The notes beneath the pieces were generated by a model. It saw only the letters and a list, made by a program, of their open reading frames with translations, did not search any database and had not been told where the DNA came from. Below, piece after piece: positions 43,938 to 56,819 of a DNA stretch of 64,000 bases (positions within the stretch are counted from its first letter, which is position 1; each line of letters opens with the position of its first letter). The translations under genes were made by a program, and so were the position numbers. The DNA is from Megamerina dolium (taxonomy: Eukaryota > Arthropoda > Insecta > Diptera > Megamerinidae): positions 8,094,501 through 8,158,500 of the forward strand of contig OY978529.1 of NCBI GenBank assembly GCA_963854835.1, in the 5' to 3' direction.

Positions 43938-45120
43938 AACTACCATATCCTCATTACAACAATTATCCTCACTATCGTTAATGTTGGAATATGATATAGA
44001 CAATACATTAAATACGATTAAAGAGAATGCTGCACATCTTATGACAATGGATATGAGTTGCAATTGTGTAATGCCATCAGTAGAAACTGTGGAAACATTA
44101 AAACCCAGCATTGCTGCGACAACGACGACAACGACAATGCAACCCCTAACAATTGAAATCAATGAAATGAAACCTCAGCTTCCACCCACACCGCCAGCTA
44201 CACCCAATCTGCAAAACACAGCACGCAAACGTTGGAAAATTTTGGCCAAGGTATTGCGTAAAGACTCCGAGGAAACAGTCTCATCATCTGGTGAGGAATT
44301 CAACGAAGAACAAGCTGCGTCTGTGCGGCGATTCAAATCATTTGATTTATTGCGTCAAGACAGTTTTGAAGATCATATGACGTTAAATTGCCTCGGCAGA
44401 CCGGAAAATTGGTATAAATATCGTGTCGTACTTGACGGTGATGGTCCACGGGAGTATTCGGTCAATATACATCATATGCCGCAACGTCATTTAACCGCCA
44501 CCGAACTGATGGGTTTCAATAATACTGGCAACATTTGTGTGTGGCCTTCTGAAGAGGCGTTGACCGCATTCGTATTGTCCGACCTTGCTGCGTATCATGG
44601 CAAATGGATTCTAGAACTGGGTGGCGGATTTACCTGTCTCACCGGTCTTATGCTGTCGAAATACGCAAAACCTTACGCTGTGCATCTGACTGACGGAAAC
44701 GAAATTTCCGTGGAAAATGTTAAAAAGGCCGTCTCCCTCAACGAACTCTCCTGTTATACGAAATGTTCGGTACTGAAGTGGGAAGAAGCTTCAGCTAGAG
44801 TAGCCGCTGAGGCGGAAATATTCGAAATCATACTTTCTGCCGATTGTCTATTCTTCGATGAAGCACGTTCTGCTCTGATCGACACCATTCGGTACTATTT
44901 ATCATCACATGGTGTCGCTCTGGTCATGGCTCCACGACGTGGTAAAACAATGTCGCTTTTCGTAGAGGAATGCATGGCAAAGGGGTTCGCTGTCGAAATT
45001 TCCTATCGTTATAACGAGACCATCTGGCAGCGACATTTGGAATTGAAGAACTCCGACCTCTATAATGAGGATCTCCATTATCCAGTATTATTGCGTCTAA
45101 CGAAGCCAAACAGATACTGA
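43768..45120 (+). CDS. Camkmt: calmodulin-lysine N-methyltransferase
   Basis: Seven-beta-strand methyltransferase that trimethylates a lysine of calmodulin using S-adenosylmethionine. 450 codons, uninterrupted, from ATG 43768. It keeps ARKRWKILAKVLRKDSEE and SVRRFKSFDLL near 148-200, GFNNTGNICVWPSEEALTAF, the SAM-binding motif ELGGGFTCLTGL (about 283-294), LTDGNE (307-312), ADCLFFDE (358-365), APRRG, and the C-terminal DLYNEDLHYPVLLRLT. These are diagnostic of CAMKMT. The vertebrate protein is about 320 residues. The extra ~130 N-terminal residues here are Thr/Ala-rich and include 10 consecutive Ala (48-57) encoded by a GCT run and a TTTTTT stretch. The start rests on the first ATG in frame; a later start is possible. 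No intron is seen inside the coding region. An ATTAAA signal occurs at 45383. Confidence 0.95.
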
Positions 45121-45802
45121 GCAACCACATAAGTAGAGCCCATTTTGATTTTGATTGAAGAAGGCGAAGAACATTAAATGTATTATTCCAATAATTCCAT
45201 TCGACTATTCCGTGTGATGATGACGTTGCTATGACGAAGGGGCATGCACAAAGGCAGTACCATCAACACACTGCTATTAAATAATTTGTAGAATTGAATA
45301 ACTTCGTCGTTGCTCTAGCTACCATTTACTCAAATTAATTTTATGTACTCACAACACTTATTACACACTTTTGGACACTTGAATTAAATGTTTGTTTCTG
45401 TAATACACGGCTTTGCGCAAAATATGTTATAGTTCAGTGCTCAGTTTTTACAAATATTCTACTGCGAAATAGTTTGAATTGTTTTTTTTTTATATCTCCG
45501 GAACGATAATATATTTTGAAAAAGTTTCAACGCAAAATGGATGAGCCGTTTTTCCACAGGAAAGGAGATTTGGTCACCGCAGTTCCCAGCGTTTGTCGAA
45601 TTTACTCAGTCAAAATTGAATCACATAGCATATGATATTGCGCACAATTACAGCAAAGAGCGAATTTTGCTCGACAACATTTCGCTGGTACAGATCTAAT
45701 ATTAAATTTTCATCGGCGACAGCAGCAAAATCAGCTGTTCTCCTTGTCACAATGAATAGCAATATTTGAAGCTTGTGGATTTGCATAATAAAGTTGTGAT
45801 AA
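45121..45802. other. CAMKMT 3' flank
   Basis: Likely 3' UTR up to about 45400 (ATTAAA at 45383-45388), then intergenic. The segment read by the minus frame 45610-45800 is an extension of the neighbouring MITE open frame and is not supported as coding. Confidence 0.45.
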
Positions 45803-46167
45803 TTATCCAGTAAACAAATTTCTGAGAATTTGACAGCATTCACTCTCAGAGAGAAAAATATGCCAAAAAGTACAAGAACGTAAAACCAGCAAAAACCTGC
45901 AAGTTTCACGAACAGCTGATATTCCACTAAATAAATTGCAATTCTTCGTTTGCTTGTTAGTTTCTTTTGCTTATGATCAGCTGTTTTTCCTACTTGCAAG
46001 TCTTTACTGGCATAAATTTGTCCAGTAACAATTTGCAACTTCCCATCAAAATTAAATGTCATTTCGCTCTCTCAATTTCCTCTTTGCAAGTTTTTTGGGT
46101 ACGAGAACGGCAAAATGTGATAGTTTGTAACAATTTTCACAAACTATTGCGTACGAGAACACTCCTA
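45803..46167 (-). mobile_element. MITE family 2, copy at 46 kb
   Basis: Reverse complement of the nested insert at 18709-19067, with about 85-90% similarity by eye over 300 bp. The high end TAGGAGTGTTCTCGTACG matches the family end pattern. The low end is ragged. A long open frame (MTFNFDGKLQIVTGQI...) is shared with the 19-kb copy, but the element shows no transposase motifs. Confidence 0.75.
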
Positions 46168-46599
46168 ATACCTCGATATAGATTGAAAAATGGCTTTGAG
46201 GGATTTCAGCATTTTTTGAGTTATTATTATGACTCATCCTATAACACGCCCTTATTCTTTCGAATTTTGTGAACAATTTAAGAATGAGCTTAAAAGTGAA
46301 ATCCGATGTAGGCATTTGGTAAAAGGGATAATTTCAATTGCAATTCTATTTTTAAACTTTTAATTTTCTTAAATAGATCTTGATCGTTATTTCAAAAATT
46401 TAGTAAAGCTTTTCATTGTCAATTTTGAGAGGATTACATGTAAATAAACTCTTTTTCAAAAATTATTTTTCTGAAATTTAATTCTTGGCTCTATATAAGC
46501 TTTTTTCCTCCAGTATTTTAAATTAGTCTAAAATTAATCATGGGGGAAAAATAGCTTAATTTAAATAAGCCCAAGTAGCTTCAATATAGCTTCACGCTG
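46168..46599. other. no gene recognised
   Basis: AT-rich intergenic sequence; no element ends or coding signature seen. Confidence 0.5.
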
Positions 46600-47270
46600 G
46601 GCTCAATCAGGATACGGGCATTCAAGGATCCTGGGGGAGTGCACTACAATTCCGAATGCCATTAACTATGCCATTCCCATACCATGCTTTGACAATAGAT
46701 TCTCAACCCATATACCAATAGGGGTATTGTCAACGAAACTGAAGTTCAATCGGTACAATTGTGCAGAGATGGCACCATTCTGTGTAGGGCAGGGTAGGAG
46801 GTAGCGCCTTTTCTGATTCCTTACGCGTTAAGCTTACGTTCCGATTACCCGACTTTTGCAGTGTTTTTCAAGCTGAGATTATGGCTATAAAGGAGGTGGC
46901 AATGTGGCTTCGCTGTAATACAATATCTTTCAAAGATGTTTATATCTACACCGACAGTCAAGCCGCCATTAAATCTCTCGCAGGAATGTTCGCCAAATCG
47001 GCACTTGCCCTTAAATGCCGCTCAGCTCTTAACGACTCACGGCCACTGGCTTGTAAGTAGGCATGCTGCAAGGCCAACGATTTTTGTAGCAGCTGCCAGG
47101 ACGAGGAAGAGGAGGAAACTGTTCACCACTTCCTCTGTAGATGCCCCGCCTTGGCAAACTCTACTGGGGAGTGCCTTTTTTTTACAGATACCACTGAGCT
47201 TGCACCCATGGATATCAGGGACTTTGCTCTATTGCCCTTTGGGGCACGGCCGCATAACCTAATCTGACCC
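46600..47270 (+). pseudogene. LINE RNase H and Cys/His tail
   Basis: The plus strand reads CSVFQAEIMAIKEVAMWLRC (RNase H second box, Glu), DVYIYTDSQAAIKSLAGMFAKSALALKC (third box, TDSQAA). After deletion of the last RNase H box comes CSSCQDEEEEETVHHFLCRCPALA, the knuckle-like tail, ending near 47267. Upstream 46640-46740 reads IPCFDNRFSTHIPIG, found also in the minus-strand relic at 56150-56560. The two are therefore one I-like family. Confidence 0.82.
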
Positions 47271-48452
47271 AAGTCCAAGTTTTGCTATTTGATTGTTTTC
47301 AATTCATTTGTTATCTTCATATATAGACCAGATTGACTTCAAACTGCTCTACTGAACATTTACAAAAATTGATCGAAGCCATTTTACTTTCTGTGTCGAG
47401 GTATGAACATACGTGAATTTCAAATTGAAGAGCTTCGCAAAAATAAACATCTATGATTTGTATTCCAACTAATACAAAAACAGCTGATATGATTGTCGCT
47501 GTAATTGTGGTTCACTAAACGAATTTTTCAAACAACGTTTATAGCATAAAATGGCAAATGATTACAACATCTTTTTAGGCATTTAAGAGTCACAAAGAGT
47601 ACACTATTTCTAAATATGCTCTTAAGCACAGGTTTAATCAAATTTGATTATCGTGCAACCCTTTTAAACGTCATCTCACTCAATCACTCACTCACTCACT
47701 CACTTAGTCACTCACTTAGTCACACATGTGTTACTTAAAATAACTCCAGTTGTGTTACATAATCGTAGATAGAATTCCTTTGGCATGTGTATTTTATTTC
47801 ACTAAATAACAAATATTTTCTAGTCATTATTCGTATCGTATTTATTGCTGTATCTTAGAAATATTCTGCTTATATTTATGTAGGTCTTATCGATTATCCT
47901 TATACTCGTATGTGAGTAGTACACAGCACACAAGTACTATGTACATACATATATGATTAGTATTAGAATATTATTATAATTTTACTTTTCACACCACTTT
48001 GCTGTTAAGACGTATATAAGTTATCACGCCTAATTATTTTCTCAAAGTCATAGAAATTATGTATGTATATTATTATATTATTAATATTGTCGATTATACT
48101 ACGCTGCTACTAGACCAACAAATATATTGATTGTGCCCATATAGAAATTATCGTTTTGATAAGCTAACCATCATACACACCCAATCACACCATCGTAGAG
48201 TGTGAACAAGCCTAAGTATTTACATATATAAATAGTTGCATATACTCGTATACATGTGTATGTACGCCGAGACCAAACCAAATAAATTTTTAGCCCATTT
48301 TGTACGTAGATTGTATTCGAAGTGATTATTACTGTAATTAACAATTCTAGTTTTTAGCTAAAAATATAATTAGTATTAAGACAAACCAATTACCAAAATG
48401 TGCAATATAATAATTATGAACCAACCAAAGTTATACATATATGTTTAGTAGT
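47271..48452. other. no gene; (CACT)n
   Basis: Intergenic with a CACT/TCAC repeat at about 47680-47728 and TACATATA-type repeats. No coding evidence. Confidence 0.55.
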
Positions 48453-49478
48453 ATCAGAGAACTTTTAATACCAGAGAAGTCCTATTTTTGTGCTTAGTTA
48501 GTTCTGATTACAATATCACGGTCGGTCACTTAACAGAGTTGCAGTATACAGAGATTTTGAAGAGAGGAATGCCATGACTGGCAGAGCAAATGCTGTAAGT
48601 TAACATAGCAATTGATATTGAAATAAGATCACATAATAAGTACATATTTATTATGTGTGAATTAGTAAATATTTGTATGAATGAATGAATTTTTTATGCA
48701 GAATTTTTACTATTATTCAATATATATGTATGTATATGCATATGGAGTACTTTACGCAATGCATATATTTATAAATTATGCACTTATGAGGTGTTTCACA
48801 ATATTATTTATCATTTTCATAATATTGAATTTAATAAAATTTCAATAATCATGATAAAGGCAATCAGAAATATCAGCAAGTAATATCACGTGTTGAAATT
48901 CAATGTAAAGGGACGACGTGTTTGCATACTACTTTTCTGTTCCTTTACATAGAATTTTAACAAGTGATATTACTTGCTGATATTTCTGATTGCCTGATAC
49001 ACGGTATCGGATGCTTCGAGAAAACGATGCCTTTATGCCTTCATTCTTTGTCAAAATTAGTGTAAACCTATAAAATATAATATTATGAAAATGATCATAT
49101 TTGTTAAACACCTTATATATATAGTAAGTGGTTCTATTTATAAATATAGGTATGCATTTGCATTAATGGAGTATACCTATAAGTACTACATTCGCATAAA
49201 AAAGAAGATTTTGAAGAAAAATATTCTATCATATATATGTATATATAAAATTTATTCATAAACATATTTACTAATTCACACATAATAAATATGTACTTAA
49301 TTTGTGATCTTATTTCAATTAAATTCGTTATGTTAACTTACAGCATTTGCTCTGCCAGTCATGGCATTCCTCTCTTCAAAATCTCTGTATACTGCAACTC
49401 TGTTAAGTGACTCTGATATTGTAATCAGAAATATGCTCAAAAGTCAAAGTAGGACTTTTCGGATATTAAAAGTTCTGT
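48453..49478. repeat. ~1-kb palindromic repeat
   Basis: The outer arms 48453-48700 and 49237-49478 are inverted copies with high similarity (both include GAGAGGAATGCCATGACTGG and AGTTGCAGTATACAGAGATT). Between them an inner pair runs from AGGTGTTTCACAATATT (48789) to its complement ending at 49113. An innermost pair contains CAATCAGAAATATCAGCAAG (48863-48882) and its complement near 48975-48994. Centres at about 48965, 48951 and 48927 are close, so the structure is nearly symmetric. A minus frame 49111-48929 is not recognised. A single arm recurs at 34855-35105. Confidence 0.85.
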
Positions 49479-49488
49479 GCTAATAGGT

Positions 49489-50360
<872 letters not shown>

Positions 50361-50690
50361 CAGGAGTAACTGAGCAAGACGTAATAAATTCATTCTTTGT
50401 GATTTGACTTTTTTTTTGCAATTTTATCCAAAAAAAATTGTTTATTTTCATGATAAAATTGAACATAAGAACACAATTTTCACTAAAAGTGAAAATTTCT
50501 TTTCACGCCAGCAGAAATTTAATTGCTTACGTACATATATAAAGAAAAGAAATATGTATTTATTAAAAGAAATATTAAATACAATATATGCGAATTTTCA
50601 AGAAAAACTGCATTTTCGTCCATTTTTACGATATACGGTAATGCGTGGTTGGCAACAGTGTCAAACATTTTTCATCATAGATAATACATA
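50361..50690. other. no gene recognised
   Basis: AT-rich intergenic between the TA tract and Tc1-like element 2. The 115-codon frame starting at 50404 crosses the transposon end and has no domain, so it is not called. Confidence 0.5.
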
Positions 50691-52363
50691 CTGTGAGCGT
50701 CAAAAGAAAGTAAACACTCATATTATATTTTTTATTTCTTTTATTACTTAGTTAGCTTTGATTTACCAGAAAAAATAAGTATGCAGGATTCAGTGTAGTA
50801 ATAACTCAAGCACAATCATCAGAAAATGTAAACTTAAAACACACGGCAACATTACAAAAATCCCTTCAAAATAAAAATGTATCAATTTTTACGCGTCAAA
50901 AAAAAGTAAACAACGGCAACACTTTCCACACTTTCTTTTCTATTTCGGGGAAAAACCTAAAAAATGTTCTTTAATTTTTTTCGTTGAATGTTTTTCTGCT
51001 TATAATACAAGTTTTTAATTATTTTGTGTTCAATAAAAAGCATATCATAACCCTTAAACAAGCCATCTAACCATGGGAAAGCAAACGTCGGAAGATAGCA
51101 GAAAAATCATATTAGATTTGCGGCAGAAAGGGAAATCATTGCGTGAAATTGGAGAAATTGTGGGCAGGAACCATTGCACAATAAAAAAAATTCTGGATAA
51201 ATACGCCACCCACCATTCCGTGCAAGATTTACCAAGAACCGGACGTCCAAAGTGCCTAACCGATGTCGCAATTAAGAACGTAGTCAAAGAAGTTAAAGCT
51301 AATCCTGAGTCAAGTGCGGTAAAATTAGCAGAAAATTTATCAAGTACCTTGGGAAAGTCAGTAAGTTCAAGTACGGTCAGAAGAGCGCTCCACAAAAATG
51401 GCCAAATGGTAGGATTCCCCGCAAGAAGCCGTACATATCTAAGGTCAATCAGAAGAAGCGTATAGATTTTGCAAAAAAATACGAAAATGTGCCACAAAGC
51501 TTTTGGGAAAACATTCTGTATACTGATGAAAGCAAATTTGAGATATTTGGAGTAAAAAAGCCGCCCAAAATATGGCGTTCCAAAAATGAGGCTTTCAAAG
51601 AGAATTGCGTCACCAACACCGTAAAGCATGGAGGAGGATCAGTCATGGTATGGGGTTGTTTGGCGGCGACTGGCGTCGGCAATCTCGATTTTATTGACTC
51701 CACTATGGACAGATTCGGTTACTTGGACATTCTAAAAAACAATATTGCTTCAAGTGTCGAGAAATTAGACCTCCCAGCAAACTGGATCTTCCAACAGGAT
51801 AATGACCCAAAGCACACGTCCAAAGTTGTGAAGGAATGGCTTCTCTATCGGACCCCAAAAGTGCTTGATCACCCACCGCAGTCTCCGGATCTTAATCCGA
51901 TAGAACATTTATGGGAGCATCTGGACAGGCAAATAAGAAAAAGGGTAATTTCATCCAAAGAAGACCTTAAGATGGCGATAAGGGAATAATGGAGCCAAAT
52001 TTCCCCAGATATTACCAAAAATCTTGTCGACTCAATGCCTAGACGGTTAATTGCAGTGCAGAAAGCCAAAGGAAAACAAACTAAATATTGAAATTAAAGA
52101 AATTTTGTTTTTGTAGTTTTTATATCATTACTTTCTATCACATGTTTACTTTTTTTTGACGCTTGATATTCCGTCCTTTTTCAATTGAATTTAATTTTTG
52201 TTTTTTATGTGTACCTTATTTTTTCTATTTTTATAGATTTTAACTCTAATAATGTTACTTTTGAATTCCTTATATTTACTTTTTTGTTTGTGTTAGTTAT
52301 TTCGTTGTAATAAAGCCTTTAATATGAAAAGCCAAGGTGTTTACTTTTTTTTGACGCTCACAG
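50691..52363 (+). mobile_element. Tc1-like element 2, complete with IR/DR ends
   Basis: 1,673 bp between TA dinucleotides (50689-50690, 52364-52365). Outer ends start CTGTGAGCGTCAAAAGAAAG. Inner repeats GCGTCAAAAAAAAGTAAAC lie about 200 bp inside each end (50893-50911, 52144-52162), a symmetric IR/DR layout. It contains one transposase frame with two lesions. Confidence 0.95.
51073..52091 (+). pseudogene. Tc1-like DD34E transposase, two lesions
   Basis: The ATG at 51073 opens MGKQTSEDSRKIILDLRQKG, KSLREIGEIVGRNH (HTH 1), the GRPK hook, and SSSTVRRALHKNG (HTH 2). A 1-bp frameshift near 51405 moves the frame to GRIPRKKPYISKVNQKKRID. The triad is complete: Asp in YTDESKFEIFG, Asp in FQQDNDPKHTS, and Glu in SPDLNPIEHLWEH, 34 residues apart. 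KHGGGSVMVWG is present. A TAA at 51987-51989 interrupts IRE/WSQIS. The protein ends RRLIAVQKAKGKQTKY. Normal length otherwise (about 340 codons). Confidence 0.93.
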
Positions 52364-52365
52364 TA

Positions 52366-53111
52366 GTTCCTATGTATCGCAACAAAACTTGATAATTCAA
52401 AATTTCAAATCCTACTACCTAGACCTAAACTACTACCTAAATTGTCATTTGCGTAGTAGGAGTGATTGAATGTTGAAATGACACTATCCAAAACTCGGCA
52501 ATTACATGGCGTTAAACGACTTTCTCGATTTGCCGACAATTTTCAGAAATGGATTTATTACGTTTTGTAAAGTTACGCTTCGTACACTATCGCGTACGGT
52601 ATACAATATACAATATAAATAAGATATGGAAAATATATGTAGGCATATATGTGCGCCATTAATGAAATTTAAAAGAATGTCTGATATAAATAATTGTGAA
52701 AATTATATATTCAAAATCAATGTAATAAATGGAGAGAAGTGTAGAAAAAAAAAAATCAAAATGTTTTCATTTATCACTTGCTTACAGTTTTTATTATCGT
52801 ATTGTATTGAAAAAGTTGGTAACACTACGAAAACAAAAACAACATTACAAAAATCACATATGTACATTTGCTTGTTTTTTTCTATAATGTTTTGTCGATC
52901 GAACCAATACTGTAACGCACAGAATGCTGGCTTTCAAGACGTCTATTATACCTGCATTATCGATATAGACGAGTGACTTGACGTGCCCTCACTAAAAGCT
53001 CAGTGACATTCGGAATGTTATACGGCCTCCTCGAAGGTCTCTGAGAATTGTTTTTTTCACATGTGCCTCAGCGCTACATATGATTTCACTGTAAAAATCC
53101 GATTTAACATT
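52366..53111. other. no gene recognised
   Basis: Intergenic. A 116-codon ATG frame at 52626-52976 has a hydrophobic middle (MFSFITCLQFLLSYC) but no homology I recognise and a poly-A-encoded lysine stretch. It is left uncalled. Confidence 0.4.
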
Positions 53112-53348
53112 TAGTTTATTCGAATTAACTCGGGCATTAATTGCAGCTAATCTGCATTATCTCTACAGTTAATTCCCCAAATTGAAGAGGATTAGGGCAA
53201 TTTTTGATGGCAACACTGCTGAAAATTAACATATTTTTCTATTCTGAATTTTTTCTCCATGAAATTATAAAATATTGGGTGTGCGCTATCAAAAACTTTC
53301 AATCATTTTTGGCATTAAAGCGTTTGCGAACAAATAAATCCTGCTGTC
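53112..53348. mobile_element. MITE family 1, copy D (truncated)
   Basis: Begins at TTATTCGAATTAACTCGGGC and runs through GAGGATTAGGGCAATTTTTG and TGGCAACACTGCTGAAAATT to AACAAATAAATCCTGCTGTC. It matches about 240 bp of the left half of copy B. The terminal AGCCTAGACAG sequence and the right half are missing. Confidence 0.8.
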
Positions 53349-53442
53349 AAGGAAGCTTTCTAACCAGAACAGATTTTCTTGAAGCTAACGACGCACGTGA
53401 ATTATTCTGCGTGTACACATATCATCCGTTAACGAGCAACAG

Positions 53443-53789
53443 TAGGTCCGTTCGCTTACTTTACTAGTGAAATTTCTCTATCAACACGATTCAAGAGCCT
53501 AAGAAAAATATTCTCTAAAAATGAAAACAAATTGAAAAAACGCGAACGGAAAATTTGTAAGATTTACTAGTAATTTCCAAACTTCTTCAGTTCTGTCACT
53601 TGCCAGTAAGAACAGCTGTTTTTGCTATGTTACGGATTCTTACTAGTAGAAATATTACCAGTAAAAATTTGCAAGAATTATCACAGAGAGGAAATAATTT
53701 GCTCTCTCAATTTCCCCTCTTTTACTGGTTTTTGGTTTTTTCAAAATTTGTAATAATTTCTAAAAACTATTATGTAGCGAACGCACCTA
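53443..53789. mobile_element. MITE family 2, copy at 53 kb
   Basis: 347 bp. Ends TAGGTCCGTTCGCTTACTTT and, inward from the right, TAGGTGCGTTCGCTACATAA. Its body matches 59902-60230 closely (shared GTTCTGTCACTTGCCAGTAA-like core, ATTCTTACTAGTAGAAATAT). If TA is the target, the element starts at GGTCCG. Confidence 0.82.
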
Positions 53790-55579
53790 GCGCTTGCTTG
53801 CTTGAAATTCACTCACTCATAATTCACGTAAACGAACACACGATGCTACCCCAAGGGTACTGCTGCTCAGTCGGCGTCGCCCAGCCCTGGAAATGAGGTA
53901 AGCTTTTCCACTTCTCAACGCAACGTTGATGAAAATGAACTGCCGAAAATTCCCTTTGTGTGCTCAGTCGATTTCGCGGCTGGTGACATCACAATAAGAA
54001 TTTTAAATATATATAAAAAATTTTTAAATGCTTTTTTGAAATAAATTTTTTAAACAGGAAAACAAAATTACTAGCTAGATTTGACATTTTTTCCGAAAGA
54101 AAGAGATAACGGGACTATATTTTGACTAATCTATTATTTATCATTCTTGGGGCTATCCCAAGAATGAGGAAAAATAAAGTAAATAGCTGTAGTTTAAGAG
54201 GGACTTTCAAAAAATCAATTTTTTTTTTTACATTTTTCTGATCTAAAGGGTCTTATAAATCAGCCTGTAAAAGGATTCGATTCGTCTCTATTTCGAGAGT
54301 ATTGAAGATTAATCCAGATTAATTGTAAGTCTCATGATTCACGTGTTGTACTGTTCTGAAACTTTGAACGCGGTTTTCCGAAACTTTAATTTTTCAAACA
54401 CGTGGTGTACACGATTACGAGACAACAAATCAACATATCGGATTAATTTTTTTTTTTATTTTTTTCAGGAAAAACCTTGGTAATGTCCCGATCGTTAATT
54501 TTTATGAAATTTCGATTTACTGCATTTTGACAGTTTTACATAATTTTGTGAAAAAATACCCGCCATTTTGTGAAAAATCGAAATTTTGAAAAAGTGAACG
54601 ATCAGGACCTCACTAATGAAACAATAATTGAAAGTTTTCTTGGATTTTTGATTTCAGATAACTAGGGTCGATCTAATCATGTACACCGTTTGACATTTCA
54701 CTTTTGAGGCGCGCGCTGTTAATGTCATCTCAAGGTCTTGCGAAAAGAGGAGGTGAATATGGAATGAGCTAATCGTAATAAATTTGTGAATACTTCTAGA
54801 GATGCTCATCTATTATTTGATACCCATATTTGCAAAATGGAACGAGTTTAAGTATTTAAATAATTTTTTGCAATCTTACACATCCTTTAAAATTTTAAAG
54901 GCATTTCTTAAAAAATCATGCCGTTCTACAGAAAACCTAAAATTAAGTAATTAAATTAATTCTCTTAAAGTGACCCCGGTCGTCAAGAAACCTCACTGAA
55001 ACTGACTGTTTACATACTTAAATGTATATGCAAGCATGATCAGATCTTGTTTTTGGCAAGATCGGACATACAAAAAAAAAAAAAAAAATATTAAGCATGA
55101 AAAACAGAAATCATTCGTTATATAGAATATGGACTTGACACATCGTCGAGCATTCGTTATGCGAATGCTCGACGATGTACAAAACAAGTTCTGAACAATA
55201 CAAACATGATATTTCATGACGAGTGAGGTCGACCGCCATCACAACAAGATAATACATAACGGTAACTTTTCATTGCTAGTCCAATACAAAGAAAAATTAG
55301 TTATAAAATCTCCTTAAAAGTAACTGCACCCTAACCTATCCCATATTTACTTCTTAACTGTGTATGTATCTTATACATAACTGTATATACCACCAGTGTG
55401 TAGTCGAGTGTGCTCTCAATAAATAAGTCTCTTATGTATGCAGTTACTCAGATGAATTAGTCATCGGGGTCAGGAGAGAGAAATTGCCGTACACGTGTTA
55501 CAAAAATGTGTCGTCGTTATTTGTTCGTTTAACGGTATGTATCCGCGTGCTCGCTATTTACTTTATATGTACTACATGT
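53790..55579. other. no gene; hairpin and dispersed unit copy 3
   Basis: AT-rich intergenic with a 17-bp perfect hairpin at 55140-55178 and copy 3 of the 70-bp dispersed unit at 55264-55333. Nothing coding was recognised. Confidence 0.5.
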
Positions 55580-55827
55580 GGGTGCCGTAGCTCAGTGGTT
55601 AGTGCGCTGATCTTCTGATCTGTAGGTTGTGGGTTCAATCACCGACTGAAACACAACTTTAATATCGGAAACATTTTTATTTCGAACAGTATCTATCTGT
55701 CGGCAAGCAATTGGCAATTCTTTTGGGCAACATTTTGTCATGAAAAGGCTTCCAAAAGAGCTCTGCGACAAAGGTGAGAAAAGGTGATAAATTAATTAAA
55801 GTACGTTCATTCTAATACTGTTTAAAA
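55580..55827 (+). repeat. tRNA-derived SINE, copy 4
   Basis: tRNA-like head GGGTGCCGTAGCTCAGTGGT with a B-box GGGTTCAATCA, then the family body. It is diverged and truncated near TCTAATACTGTTTAAAA without the poly-A tail of copy 1. Confidence 0.88.
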
Positions 55828-56149
55828 AGGGCCCTTCGGGACCTTATACATATTGGCGCATATTCATAATCCAAATTAAGTTCAAACTTAAATTTATTAT
55901 CGCCCTTTTGACAAATTTTTGTATGGGATACTAAATTGATACTAAATATTTCAAATTGGCCCAGTGACCAGTGACCGGTGAGTACGGTCACTACATTGGT
56001 AGTAGTTTTTCGACTCATTAGCAACAGAGAACGATTTCTCCAATTATCAAGAGTTAGTCAGACTTTTCTAGTGGTCACACAAGAACTATCATCACACCAT
56101 CTTGTGATGTTGCAAGCGTTGTATGTTGCAAACGGAATCACTGATTGAT

Positions 56150-56819
56150 GAAATAGAACAATCTCTTGACAGTTCCCTGTGATATCCCGATACCTTGGTA
56201 CCCATACAATGTGTACATTGTAGTGTTCTGCTAGCTCGTTAAGAACTAAGCGGCAAGTGCCGATTTCACGAACGTTCCTGCGAGATATTTAATAGAGGCT
56301 TCAGTGTCAGTGTATTACAGAGAACACACATAGCCGCTTCCTTTGTGGAAAACTTTAAAAACGCTGCAGAAGTCTAGTAACGCAACTTAACCTTAACCTC
56401 CTATCCTACCCTCCAATTTGGAGACGTCCGTATACATTTGTAAAGAACGAACTCCCATTTCATTGACAATACCCCTATTCCATTGTTCCCTTTAGGGAAT
56501 ATAGGTTGACAACCTATTGTCAAAGCGTAGTGTGGGAATAGTATAGTCGATAACATCCCCAATTATAGTACACTCCGTATCCTGGTTGAGTCCAGCGTGA
56601 AGCTTGCCATATAAATCCACAGGGAGTAGATGTAAAAGTGAGTATAATACTTAGTTGCAACAAGGTGGGTCGTACAGATCTAGGGGGCTGTTGTTCGCAG
56701 TCGTCAATTGGGGTGGGTGTCTGCCCAGCCCGATATACGTAGGGCTGGGCGATATAGGCCGCCATACATAGGGCTAAATCCTCGAAAGCAATAAGCCCTG
56801 ATGGAATCGCAATGGTCAC
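56150..56819 (-). pseudogene. LINE RNase H relic (I-like family)
   Basis: The minus strand reads IGDVIDYTIPTLRFDNRLSTYIP, then YTDTEASIKYLAGTFVKSALA (third RNase H box), LNELAEHYNVHIVWVPRYRDITGNC (last box, GH changed to RY). Stops and frameshifts separate the blocks. The first block matches the relic at 46.6 kb, on the opposite strand. Confidence 0.72.

Noticed and set aside
43782..44162. 126-codon antisense frame over CAMKMT
   Set aside because: Product of the trinucleotide-rich N-terminal coding region read in reverse; the sense gene explains it.
52626..52976. 116-codon ATG frame with hydrophobic centre
   Set aside because: Low-complexity lysine run, no recognisable domain, no neighbouring exon signals.
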